DNA of 64,000 nt from Allolobophora icterica. Lineage: Eukaryota; Annelida; Clitellata; Crassiclitellata; Lumbricidae. Numbering within the stretch: the stretch's first letter is position 1; each line of letters starts with the position of its first letter. A program made the translations under genes and the position numbers. Where the stretch lies: assembly GCA_963556255.1 (NCBI GenBank), contig OY744616.1, forward strand, positions 15,990,346 to 16,054,345, in the 5' to 3' direction. This document shows positions 25,266 through 35,740 of the stretch, piece after piece. The notes beneath the pieces are model-generated. The model saw nothing but the letters and a program-made list of their open reading frames with translations, ran no database searches and was not told the origin of the DNA.

Positions 25266-25297
25266 AATGCGCTATCGGGGGGGCCCGATAGCGCATT
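25266..25297. repeat. 14-bp perfect palindrome with G loop
   Basis: AATGCGCTATCGGG and its exact inverse complement are separated by GGGG. Confidence 0.85.
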
Positions 25298-25507
25298 GGA
25301 TAACATCTGGCGTAGAGTGCGAGAGGAACAGAGATTTTCGAAATGCTATTTACTCTAAGATATTGCATGACGATCATATTACATAATTTATACAATTTAT
25401 TTTGTAGGCCTACAGTTTATAGCCTTTCTATATTTTTCACTTTTCACTGTGTTTTCTAATTATCCGTTTTAGCTATACATTTTCAACTTACTGAAATCTA
25501 TTTCAAT

Positions 25508-25749
25508 CATGGGCGGCGATCCCGGGGGGTTGAGGGGAACAAGACCCCCACCTTTAACAGTGGGGGGCACTCCATACATTCGCCCCACATATTTTAAAGA
25601 AACACCAAAAAAAGGTTTAGTAAATTTTATCGCGCGTGAGCGGGAAGCAATTTTTCACCTCTTTTTTGACCAGATCAGCTCAAAACTCTGTTGTGACCAG
25701 ATCCTTTCAAAAGTGTCCCCCCTCCTGTCAAACAAGATCGCCGCCACTG
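25508..25749. mobile_element. hAT-like MITE, 242 bp
   Basis: Termini are CATGGGCGGCGATC and, inverted, CAGTGGCGGCGATC. It is homologous along its length to 54504-54718. I do not see an 8-bp target duplication, so the boundaries may be off by a few bases. Confidence 0.6.
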
Positions 25750-26099
25750 AGTGACACTTGATGACGTCTAAGGTATCACCGTTATGCTAACCTGTCTCTT
25801 GTTTTTCGTTGTTGAAGGAATGTCTAAGTTCGCTATCGTCGTCTGGAGTCGCATGGTTTCTTCAAGAGAATCGTCATCAGTCGACAGATGGCGGTTCTGG
25901 TGGCGGGAAAAACGAACGACACCTGGTGACAGCTGTGCATGTGCTTAATTGAAGCAAACCGTAAGAGTATCTAGACAGTTGCTATGCAAATCTGCATAGA
26001 AATTTTCTAATGTAGCCCTCTTTCTGTACCTGTAGAGGAAGAGGACGACGTGGCTTGAAGATCGGGTAGTACAATGTTCTCCACTCAACATTTCATCAT

Positions 26100-27873
26100 T
26101 GCCTTTCCGACCTCTGTTTCTCTCATGTCTTTGTCTTAGGTGTGTCTGCTTGTCTGTTTCTTTCGCTGTCTTTCTCTTAGGTGTGTCTGCTTGTCTATAT
26201 CTCTTGCAGTCTTGGTCTTGCTATAGGTTCGTCTGCTTATCTGTTTCTCCCTTTGTCTTTATCTTACTATTGGTCTGTCTGCTTATCTGTTTCTCTCTTG
26301 TCTTTGCTTACTATATTGTATTGTATTGTATTGTATTGTATATGGGCATTTATAAAGCGCCTCTCGCGGTATAGACCATTCAGAGGCGCTCCGAGTGCGC
26401 GAGACCCCGAGAGAAAAAGCAGGATTTAAGGTGAGAAAAAGAAGAAGCAACGCTACCAGAGAGAATGGTGGTGCGGACAGAAGGAGGAAGTCGGTTCCAA
26501 AGTGAGGGACCTATGCAGGCAAAGGATCTGGACTGAGCCATAGTAGTCCTGACACGAGGAACTAAGAGGTCAAGGCGATCAGAAGATCGGAGAGGACGCA
26601 GCGAAGCAGCAGAATGAGGCAGCAGAATTACTATAGGTCTGTCTGCTTATCTGTTTCTCTCCTTGTCTTTGTCTTAGGTCTGTCTGCTTATCTGTTTATC
26701 TCTTTGTCTTTATCTTACCATAGGTCTGTCTGTTTATCTGTTTCTCTCTTCTCTTTGCTTACTATAGGTCTGTCTGCATATCTGTTTCTCTCCGTGTCTT
26801 TGCTTACTATAGGTCTGTCTGCTTATCTGTTTCTCTCTTGTCTTTGCTTACTATAGGTATGTCTGCTTATCTGTTTCTCTCATTGTCTTTGCTTACTATA
26901 GGTCTGTCTGCTTATCTGTTTCTCTCCTTGTCTTTGCTTACTATAGGTCTGTCTGCTTACCTGTTTCTCTCCTTGTCTTTGCTTACTATAGGTCTGTCTG
27001 CTTATCTGTTTCTCTCTTGTCTTTGCTTACTATAGGTCTGTCTGCTTATCTGTTTTTCTCCTTGTCTTTGCTTACTATAGGTCTGTCTGCTTATCTGTTT
27101 CTCTCTTGTCTTTGCTTATTATAGGTCTGTCTGCTTATCTGTTTCTCTCCTTGTCTTTGCTTACTATAGGTCTGTCTGCTTATCTGTTTCTCTCCTTGTC
27201 TTTGCTTACTATAGGTCTGTCTGCTTACCTGTTTCTCTCTTGTCTTTGCTTACTATAGGTCTGTCTGCTTATCTGTTTCTCTCTTGTCTTTGCTTACTAT
27301 AGGTCTGTCTGTTTATCTGTTTCTCTCTTGTCTTTGCTTACTATAGGTCTGTCTGCTTATCTGTTTCTCTCTTGTCTTTGCTTACTATAGGTCTGCCTGT
27401 TTATCTGTTTCTCTCTTGTCTTTGCTTACTATAGGTCTGTCTGCTTACCTGTTTCTCTCTTGTCTTTGCTTACTATAGGTCTGTCTGCTTATCTGTTTCT
27501 CTCTTGTCTTTGCTTACTATAGGTCTGTCTGTTTATCTGTTTCTCTCTTGTCTTTGCTTACTATAGGTCTGTCTGCTTATCTGTTTCTCTCCTTGTCTTT
27601 GCTTACTATAGGTCTGTCTGCTTATCTGTTTCTCTCTTGTCTTTGCTTACTATAGGTCTGTCTGCTTACCTGTTTCTCTCTTGTCTTTGCTTACTATAGG
27701 TCTGTCTGCTTATCTGTTTCTCTCTTGTCTTTGCTTACTATAGGTCTGTCTGTTTATCTGTTTCTCTCTTGTCTTTGCTTACTATGGGTCTGTCTGCTTA
27801 TCTGTTTCTCTCCTTGTCTTTGCTTACTATAGGTCTGTCTGCTTATCTGTTTCTCTCCTTGTCTTTGTCTTAC
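26100..27873 (+). repeat. tandem array of 44/45-bp pyrimidine-rich units
   Basis: Units read GGTCTGTCTGCTTATCTGTT, then TCTCTCTTGTCTTTGCTTAC, then TATA. The left part (26100-26314) is divergent, and a retroposon at 26315-26628 interrupts the array. From 26629 there are roughly 28 well-conserved units. Reading frames through it (LSAYLFLSL) are repeat artefacts. Confidence 0.95.
26315..26628 (-). mobile_element. retroposon insertion within the tandem array
   Basis: On the minus strand the 3' end reads AGAGGCGCTTTATAAATGCCC, then a tail of ATACA/ATACAAT repeats. The upstream part contains GGTCCCTCACTTTGGAACC. Flanking TTACTAT on both sides is compatible with a short target duplication taken from the array unit. 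Confidence 0.7.
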
Positions 27874-27878
27874 CTAGT

Positions 27879-28835
27879 GTAAGACAAACACAAGCAGAGA
27901 TACAGAGTAGCAGACATACCTATAGTAAGACAAAGGCAAGCAGAGATACAGAGTAGCAGACATACCTATGGTAAGACAAAGACGAGCAGAGATGCAGAGT
28001 AGCAGACATACCTATGGTAAGACAAAGGCAAGCAGAGATACAGAGTAGCAGACATACCTATGGTAAGACAAAGGCAAGCAGAGATACAGAGTAGCAGACA
28101 TACCTATGGTAAGACAAGGGCAAGCAGAGATACAGAGTAGCAGACATACCTATGGTAAGACAAAGGCAAGCAGAGATACAGAGTAGCAGACAGACCTATG
28201 GTAAGACAGAGGCAAGCAGAGATACAGAGTAGCAGACATACCTATGGTAAGACAAAGGCAAGCAGAGATACAGAGTAGCAGACATTCCTATGGTAAGACA
28301 AAGGCAAGCAGAGATACAGAGTAGCAGACATACCTATGGTAAGACAAAGGCAAGCAGAGATACAGAGTAGCAGACATACCTATGGTAAGACAAAGGCAAG
28401 CAGAGATACAGAGTAGCAGACACTCCTATGGTAAGACAAAGGCAAGCAGAGATACAGAGTAGCAGACAGACCTATGGTAAGACAAAGGCAAGCAGAGATA
28501 CAGAGTAGCAGACATACCTGTGGTAAGACAAAGGCAAGCAGAGATACAGAGTAGCAGACACACCTATGGTAAGACAAAGGCAAGCAGAGATACAGAGTAG
28601 GAGACATACCTATGGTAAGACAAAGGCAAGCAGAGATACAGAGTAGCAGACATACCTATGGTAAGACAAAGGCAAGCAGAGATACAGAGTAGCAGACATA
28701 CCTATGGTAAGACAAAGGCAAGCAGAGATACAGAGTAGCAGACATACCTATGGCAAGACAGAGGCAAGCAGAGAAACAGAGTAGCAGACAGTCCTATAGT
28801 AGTAAGACAAAGACAAGCAGAGTAAGAGATAAGTA
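27879..28835 (-). repeat. tandem array of 46-bp purine-rich units, inverted relative to the 26-27.9 kb array
   Basis: About 20 units of TATGGTAAGACAAAGGCAAG, then CAGAGATACAGAGTAGCAGA, then CATACC. The reverse complement of this unit is similar to the unit of the preceding array (TGTCTGCTA-CTCTGTATCTC against TGTCTGCTTATCTGTTTCTC). The two arrays meet at a short hairpin, 27864-27888. Confidence 0.93.
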
Positions 28836-28839
28836 GAGG

Positions 28840-30620
28840 GACTTATGGTCTTTGTCTTTCTATTAGTCTTTCTGCCTATGTCTTTCTCTGACTTTCTCTG
28901 TCTGACTATAGGTCTGTCTGCCTCTCTGTTTCTATCAATGTCTCCTTGTTACTTTTGATCTTCCTGCCTGTTTATTTCTTCTGGTTTTATGTCTTGCTTT
29001 CTGTCTGCCCTCATATATCTCTTTCTAACACTGTGTGTTCCTTCGTTTACGTCTGGCTGCATATCACCTTTTGTCACTTTCTGTGTCTTACGTGAGGTCT
29101 TCTTGCTTGCCTGTTGCTACTACTGTATATATCTCTGTCTATGTCTGTGCCTATCTGTGTCTGACTGCCTTTCTGTTATCATTTCTGTCTACACCTGACC
29201 TTGCACGTCTGTGTGTTTCCAAATCTCTTTTCCTGTCTGTGCCCGAGTTTTGTTTTGGATCGTTCTTATAAGTGCTAGCGTTAATTGTCTCCATGCGTCA
29301 CTGATTCAGCAGACGAATTATTACCATTTCAGTGTAGCGTGATAGAGAATGGCCTACCGTATTAGAATAATTAATCTGCCCAGTCTAGAAGGACACATGC
29401 TCTTACCCATTCGTTTTCCATGGGGCACATGAGTAGGTCTCTTGAATAGGTGCTATATAAATATCCAGAATGAATGAATGATGTCAGTAGGACAAGCAAG
29501 AGCTGCGGATTCTGTTGAATGAATCTGCTAGATTAAGATTGCAATAGGGAGACTATAGGAGTAGAAAGATAGGTGTTGAACCCAGGCGAACAGTTATTGA
29601 GTTGCAGGCAGTTATCTTCCAGCAAGTAATGAAACTTAATCTAAACTTTATTCGCATTCTTGAATTAAGCAGTGAATGTTATAGAGCTGATAACTGTTGC
29701 TTGTTGATGTATTGTGTCGGAAATGTGATGGGCCAAATGCATCACATTTTCTCAGTATGGCCTTAGTTTACCCAAATGTACTTCTTACAAGAAGTACATT
29801 TGGGTAAACTAAGCGCCAAAGTTTAGCCAAATGTACTTCTGACAAGAAGTACTTTGGGTAAACTACATTTGGGTAGCCCCTTCATGTCAAGCGTCTCAGG
29901 CAGTTTTACTTTCCATTTTGATGTTGTATTTTTTAAGCTGGCCTAGTCGTCTTTGCTTAAAAGTTGTTACGCGAATAAGCAGAATCTAAATCTCTGCTTC
30001 ATATAGGCCCTACTCACTATCTCTATGAGACTCTATCTTACTCTATACGTATCTCTCATGCACACATGCATGCTCTCTCTTTGTTTCTTCCTTATTCATG
30101 CGTTTTCAGACGCTCTTACTTTCTAGTGTTATGCTCATTTAACTTTTTCTCAACCTAACGGCGTTTTCCGTCATTCTCGCGCTATTTATCAATCTTTCTA
30201 TCTGTCTGTCTTTCTGTCGTCTAAATGTCTTTCTGTTTGTCTATCTGTCTTTCTGTCTTCATGTATATCTATCTGTCTAGCTATCTATCTTTCTGTATGT
30301 ATGTCTATCTGTGTATCTAACTGTCTGTCTGTCATCTGTCTATCTGTCTATCTCTCTATCTGGCAGTCTATCCATCTCTCTCTCTTTCTCTCTCTCTGTC
30401 TCTCTCTCTCTGTCTCTCTCTCTCTGCATCTTTCTTGCTTTTGCAGTTTTACTTTGTCTCTGTCTTTCTTTTCCTCTTACTCTATTGCTAAGTCTCTGTT
30501 TATCGTTCTCCATCTTCATTTCTCTGTCCGTCTCGCTCTCTTGTCCGCTCTCTCGCTCTTCATTTACTCTCATTCCATTTTACTCTAGCACGCAGGCCAA
30601 GTCTTTTCTCGTTCCCTTAG
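28840..30620. repeat. CT-rich low-complexity region
   Basis: Irregular TCTGTCTG, TCTTTCTG and CTCTCTCT stretches, with the densest part at 30180-30430. No gene is supported; long frames here are composed of L, S and C only. A run of hairpins sits at 29721-29880. Confidence 0.8.
29721..29880. repeat. cluster of three hairpins
   Basis: AAATGTGATG and its inverse complement (29721-29749) are followed by a perfect 25-bp palindrome with a 2-nt loop (29762-29786 and 29789-29813; CTTAGTTTACCCAAATGTAC). An imperfect third copy of the same palindrome runs from 29820 to about 29865. Confidence 0.85.
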
Positions 30621-31404
30621 TCGCTCAGTCTTTGATTTAAATGCTTTTGCATTATGACGGATCCGAGCTTTCTCCCGATCTCTCTACGTATTCTAATGCC
30701 TAGTAGTTGTGTCGTTTCTCACTTGCATCAGTGCGAGTGTTTGTCTTGCATTCCCATCCAAGTAAAAGCAAATTACTCAAATTGAAAATATTTCTAAAAT
30801 TGGGCTTTTTGTGGGTATACTGCCAAACTGGCGATGAAATTCGACTGCCTGAGCGCTGAAATGAAGGGGCTACGGAGACCTTTGCCAACACCTCCTCGTG
30901 GTGGTCTCTGGGCATGCAGTTTTACCAGTAGGTTGACTGCATGGCGAAGATTGGCAGCGGCACGTCATTGTTCTTTTTCTATCGTCAGTGTACCTTACAA
31001 TCTCATTGGTAAGCTAGTTCTTATTCCACTTTTCTTAGTTAAGGAAAACAGTGGGGGGAACTGGTCGCATGTTACGTTTTTGGCCAAATTGTCGTGAAAT
31101 TTTTATTGGAAGTGACATATATAATTAGCAGTAAAAAATAACTGATAATTTAGGTTACACGCAAAATTACCTTAAAGCGTTCCAATTCCAAACAGGACTA
31201 CCAATATCTGGCTGCATGTTTTAATTCTTCTCCTACTTCAAGTTTTCACTGTCTACATCTTTCGATGCTCCATCCGATCACCAGTATTAGTCATTATTTC
31301 ATTATCGTTCACGTCGTTGTTATTTATACTAAAAGAGGTCACGGACTCATCGAAGACCCCGCCGCCAGAAGACTCTCTAACTTGTGGGTCACTTTCACCC
31401 ATAT
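30621..31404. other. region without a supported gene
   Basis: Mixed sequence with GC near the local mean. An open stretch at 30834-31014 ends at a possible donor (GG|TAAGC) but has no recognisable protein motif, so it is not called a gene. Confidence 0.4.
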
Positions 31405-32030
31405 ATAGGCGTAGTTTGTGAGGGGTACGAGGGGTACCCGTGCCTTACTTTTTAGACTGGGAGTACCGTACCTCGCAATTTTTTAGCAATGCCAATCAAT
31501 ATTTTATTATTGTGCCTTCCCAGATATCGCAGTGGGGGGACGGTAGAGCTGTACCGATAAGGCTTTTGGCCGATTATTCCGATACCGCGTATAGCCGATT
31601 ATTGCAACAGCCGATACCGCGTATGTAGCCGATTATTTTATTATCGCCCAAAAACTACGCATACGGCGTTGTATAAGGGCTATTAAGAAGTTCCCAGTCC
31701 TGTGTATAATAGGTCCTTGGTTTCTACGGTGTCTGCTAAGTAGTGCAATGCTAAATATAAATCAATAATAAGAAACAAGACATGGATAGGCCTAATTGTG
31801 TTTATTTTTCTATTTGTAACGATTTTTGTACAAAAAACGTCAACTGTAAAATAATTTGCATCGGCGCCGATACTTGTTTGCCGATACCGATTATGCCGAT
31901 TCCTCTAATAATCGGCCCGATTACGAATGCTCCCGATGCATCGGTACAGCTCTAGGGGACGGTACCGTCCAGTCCAAAACTTGGGGATGGGTATCCCTAC
32001 AAGGGATACCCATGCCCCACAAATTACCCC
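31405..32030. mobile_element. GGGGTACC-rich MITE, split by a hAT element
   Basis: Left part TAGTTTGTGAGGGGTACGAG, right part ending CCCCACAAATTAC. A related copy without the insertion is at about 33764-33850. The right half holds a perfect 12-bp hairpin, ATGGGTATCCCT/AGGGATACCCAT (31987-32013). The element 31544-31954 interrupts it. Confidence 0.65.
31544..31954. mobile_element. hAT-like MITE, 411 bp
   Basis: Termini TAGAGCTGTACCGAT and ATCGGTACAGCTCTA. Perfect 8-bp duplication GGGGACGG (31536-31543 and 31955-31962). The interior is made of CCGAT/ATCGG repeats in both orientations. Its termini resemble those of 53595-53982. Confidence 0.93.
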
Positions 32031-32915
32031 CATGTATATGTGAAGAATTGAATAACAATCATTGCGGAACCTATGTAAAGCGAATGACATTGGTAGGAAT
32101 TGGCAAAAGTAACGGGCGTAAGATCCGATGCCATGGTTATCATTACATGTATATATAACTCTCTAAAAATCTATCACTACACTCGTACCCCGCAGTGACC
32201 ATGGTAAGTTGGTAACGACAAGAATTTAATTCTGGACCATTGCATTTTACGACATCCGCTCCGAGATTTCGGCTACGACGTTGGTCTTTTTATGACGAAG
32301 GATTTTCGTTGATGGTTGACGAGATTTGAAAGGGTCGAAAATTGAACGATATATACTCGCCAATAACTAGGCTAATTACATGGCTCTCTCTGCCTTCGTG
32401 TACGTATGTTTGTCTGCGTGTGTATCTGTGGATCGATAGATGGCTGTGTATTTGTCTGGCTCTCTATCTCTGTCTACCTCAGTCTGTCTTCGATGGTCCG
32501 TCCAATCTAATCTGGAACTTACAACAGCGTAACTATTTCTATACCTGACTGCACCAATCGATCGACGCTTCTCAACAATTCCATTTGTTATTCAGAAGCA
32601 CAAACGTAAGGATTGGCTTTCTCATTTAATGAAAAGGATTGGACGAACGAATAACCGAAGACAGTGGGAGCTGCGTACGGTTTAAACTATGAATACATGT
32701 ATCTGCCTAGCTAATGAGTACAACTGTAAGTCATGCAGGCCAGCTCATTTACGTAAGAATCGATTGCCAATTAATACAGGCATTTCGTTAACGCGTTAAC
32801 TGACGTTCAGTCTGAACTATTTGCCCTTTGGAATGAGCTTCTTCGTTCTTCTATTCTCTCAATTAACGTCTCTTTCTCTTTTACCTTTCTTAAAACTTGC
32901 TTTTTCTCTCTGGGT

Positions 32916-33005
32916 ATCTTGCACTGGGAGCGCTTCTGGATGGCTCTCCCGCTAGAAGCGCTTTATAAATGCCCGAATACAATACAATACAATACAATGC
33001 AATAC
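32916..33005 (+). mobile_element. retroposon 3' end with (ATACA)n tail
   Basis: AGCGCTTCT pairs with AGAAGCGCT (32929-32937 and 32954-32962) around a 16-nt loop. TTATAAATGCCCGAATACAA and further ATACA repeats follow. It is homologous to 26315-26392. Confidence 0.75.
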
Positions 33006-33029
33006 TTGCTCTTACTGTCAGTGCACCTA

Positions 33030-33174
33030 CCTCTGTCCTTTTCTGTCATTCTGTCTGTGTGTCCGTCTGTCTGTCTGTCTACGTTCTTCCGTCTGACTAC
33101 GTCTATCCGTCTGCCTGTCCGTCCGCTTGTCCATCCGTGCGTCTGTCTGTGTCTGGCTGTGTCTGTTTGTCTGT
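33030..33174. repeat. (CTGT)n-rich simple repeat
   Basis: Irregular GTCTGTCTGTCT and GTCCGTCTG units, directly abutting the stop codon of the GPCR fragment. Confidence 0.85.
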
Positions 33175-34262
33175 CTAGAGCTCGGACTCGACCGTGGCCG
33201 AAGTTCTTCTCGCCGAGGTTCTTCTCGTCGCCATGACAACCCGGATCTTCGTACCCGGATGATAGGTCTCCAAGGTCATCAGCGACCTTTGCGACCTTGC
33301 CCTACCCCCTCCAACCCCGCCTCCTCTACCGCCCTCCCAGCCACGTCGACAGGGACAGAGAAGCCTCTCGAAGCGTCGACGGCAGTTCTGGCTGAACGCG
33401 GCGTAGAGGACAGGATTAGCGGCTGAGTTAGCATACGACAGCGTCATGAGGAACACCAAGAACGACCAGTTGACTCGAAAGGGAGTGGCCGCCACGAAGT
33501 TATAGAAGAGGGCAGCTGAGCCGGAGCGTAGCTGACGAAGTAGACAACGACGCTGGCGATCAGCATCTTGACTACACCCTTGCGCGTCCTTATGGCCTCC
33601 GAGTCCTTTACACTTCCGCCGTCAGCGACCCTCAACTTCCGGTGTAGATCGGCAGTACCAATGAAGAGGCGTCGACCGATGATGCAGTAGAGAACGACCT
33701 TAAATGCAGACAGACAGAACTGTTCTCTGAGCGCAATTCGTGTAAAACTATCTTAAAATGTGTGTGGGGGGAGGGTACGGTACCCCTCAGTCCAAAAAGT
33801 TGGGGGTACGGGTTCCCCTCGTACCCCCACAAATTACGCCAATGTGTTTTAGTACAAACGTCACCAAATTTGAATTTGCCGTTATTTGCAACTTTCCTTT
33901 TTTGCATTTTCCTGATCGATATCTCATTTTCAGATTTTCAGACTTTCGTAGGCTTCTGAAACTTTATAGGCCCTAGGCACAGGGCCTACTGTGCCTAGTG
34001 GATAAAACGGCCCTGAGTCTGAGAGACCTTGGGATTCGTCCTTTGGCAGCTGATAGGCTGAAGAGCGGGTTTGCGCTACGAAGCGCTGATGAATAAGTTC
34101 ATCTTCCAAAGACAGTTCTTGTGCATCGCTGAGAAATTCGGACGAGTTTTATTTTATATTTACATTAACAACTACACTAGATTCACAATTACACTTACAT
34201 TTTGCACAGTTATATTTTTGCGTCTGCATTTACATTTTAAATATTTTAAATCTTTTGTGATT

Positions 34263-34331
<69 letters not shown>

Positions 34332-34616
34332 ACAAATACATTTTAATATGCATTTACCTGGACGACGACCGGAAGTAGAAAGAAGACGGTGAACTCGGAC
34401 GCCTTAAAGACGGCGTTTCCGGTCACGTGGTCGCCTGGAAAGTGGATGAGACAGAGGGTTACTGGAACGGAGGGTGCGGGGCGCCGGAGGGTGTTGAAGA
34501 TCATCGTCGGCAGGGCGCAGAGGGTCGACAGAGGCCAGATGAAGCCGATGGCGACAAGGGTGTGACGGCGACTGCAGACGATGTGAGCCTGGATTGGATG
34601 GACGGTCGCTATGTAC
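33175..34616 (-). pseudogene. class A GPCR, TM4-TM7 part (peptide-receptor type), frameshifted and apparently truncated
   Basis: Two exons are visible: 34358-34616 and 33175-33698. The first begins with the last base of an Arg codon and then YIATVHPIQ, so the upstream intron splits the DRY-type motif, a common intron site in this family. TM4 follows (HTLVAIGFIWPLSTL), then the second extracellular loop and TM5 (FTVFFLLPVVVQ). The second exon has VVLYCIIGRRLF, TM6 (KGVVKMLIASVVVYFVSYAP), then TM7 (FLVFLMTLSYANSAANPVLY, with the NPxxY motif). Between TM6 and TM7 (about 33505-33535) the frame changes as if one base were missing; this could be a real mutation or a sequencing error. The C-tail holds two RRTS sites, a protein kinase A consensus. 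No TM1-TM3 exon is visible upstream on this strand before POLE2. Ligand unknown; it may be a broken gene. Confidence 0.75.
34266..34329. repeat. (AT)n microsatellite in GPCR intron
   Basis: About 64 bp of AT repeats with one G. Confidence 0.95.
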
Positions 34617-34628
34617 CTGCAGTTCAGC

Positions 34629-35085
34629 GCAGTCGCGTGCAGAGGTTCTTTAATGCCCGGGGCCAACCCCTTCATTGGATGCCCCTAAATTGTTCCTTCC
34701 CTAGTTCATTCCCCCTCCCACTGCACTGTGCCCAGTGTGCTGCCCCTCTCCCTTTCCCCCAGGAAATTTTAGAGAATTGCACATTGCCGTATGGTACTTT
34801 TAGCCTATTTTGACGATCGGAAACCGAATTGTAGACTTTGTATTTTATGCTTAGGATGTAGGCTACTATTACTAATCATAGTATAGCCTGTATCGAAAAC
34901 ATGACATAAAAACTCGCGCACTCATGTCTTACTTCGCGATGTATTGTAAACATAAATATTTGAATGGTGATTTATTGGCGGCCGGTTATTAGTAACTTGA
35001 CTGGGCCAACGCCAACCGTTGGATGCCCCCCCCGGCTGGATGCCCGGGGCCGTCGACCCCTCCGCACCCCCTCTGCACGCCACTG
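34629..35085. mobile_element. hAT-like MITE, 457 bp, beside GPCR 3' splice site
   Basis: Termini CAGTCGCGTGCAGAGG and, inverted, CAGTGGCGTGCAGAGG. Perfect 8-bp duplication GTTCAGCG (34621-34628 and 35086-35093). Its left end lies 13 bp upstream (in gene direction) of the GPCR exon boundary at 34616. Confidence 0.92.
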
Positions 35086-35093
35086 GTTCAGCG

Positions 35094-35260
35094 TAACGCA
35101 ATGTTAATGTAAACGTAAACTTTAGTGTAATGCTAATGTAAACTGTAATGTAAACGTAAACTGTAGTGTAATGCGAATGTAAACTGCTACGTAACATTGA
35201 TCGTATTCGTAAACCGTAATGTAATGCGAGATTAACGTAAAACGTAATGTGATGTAAACT
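35094..35260. repeat. degenerate GTAATGTAAAC repeat
   Basis: About ten diverged copies of (G)TAATGTAAACGTAAACT. Complementary ACATTTACATT-type sequence occurs at 34165-34250 in the GPCR intron. Confidence 0.7.
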
Positions 35261-35306
35261 GAAATACGGCGAAATTCACCGATCTACCGGTTGACCGACC
35301 GACTAG

Positions 35307-35740
35307 GGGGCCGTCCATATATTACGTACGCAAAAATTTGGGAAAATTGGACCCCCTCCCTGTCCGCAAGCGTACTTTCTTCCCACCCCCCCTGCGTACG
35401 TACGCTTGACGCACCCCCCCCCCCCCCGAGATGACCAGCCGCAGAAAGTGTGTCTCTGCACTTTAGGCCACATTGAAGGATGAGTTAGGGCCAATATAGA
35501 CAAATTATAGGTATCTCGTTCACAGCACAGAATAACTGCACATGGCTTTTATATAATGTAATAAAATGCCATCGGACGACTAGGCCTATAGGACAATACA
35601 GAGTTATAAATAGGCTAATGTGGACGTCATAATTAGAAATTTATGTTGCGTACGTACACATTTTGCCCCCCTCCGCCCCTGTCCGCACCCGTACGCAAAA
35701 TCGACAAAATCCGACCCCCCTCTTTGCGTACGTAATATGT
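35307..35740. mobile_element. MITE with GGGGCCGTCCATATATTAC termini, copy 2 (inverted)
   Basis: Same family as 23883-24334 in the opposite orientation. The left terminus is intact; the right terminus is degraded (TTTGCGTACGTAATATGTAG). Internal landmarks TTTTATATAATGTAATAAAA and GACGTCATAATT are shared. Confidence 0.85.

Noticed and set aside
26614..27035. Long open frames encoding LSAYLFLSLSLLTIG repeats, resembling a repetitive membrane protein
   Set aside because: They are a translation of the 44/45-bp tandem array; unit-length changes break the frame and open frames exist in several phases.
28380..28607. Minus-strand open frame of repeated YLCLPLSYHR units
   Set aside because: Translation of the 46-bp tandem array, with no start context or conserved domain.
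30834..31097. Possible small gene starting MKFDCLSAEMKGLRRPL
   Set aside because: No recognisable domain, no matching downstream exon, and it lies in repeat-rich DNA. It could be real but is not supported.
33632..33907. Minus-strand frame reading MQKRKVANNGKFKFGDVC next to the GPCR exon
   Set aside because: It runs in a different frame from TM5-TM6 and comes mostly from a MITE copy at about 33764-33850.
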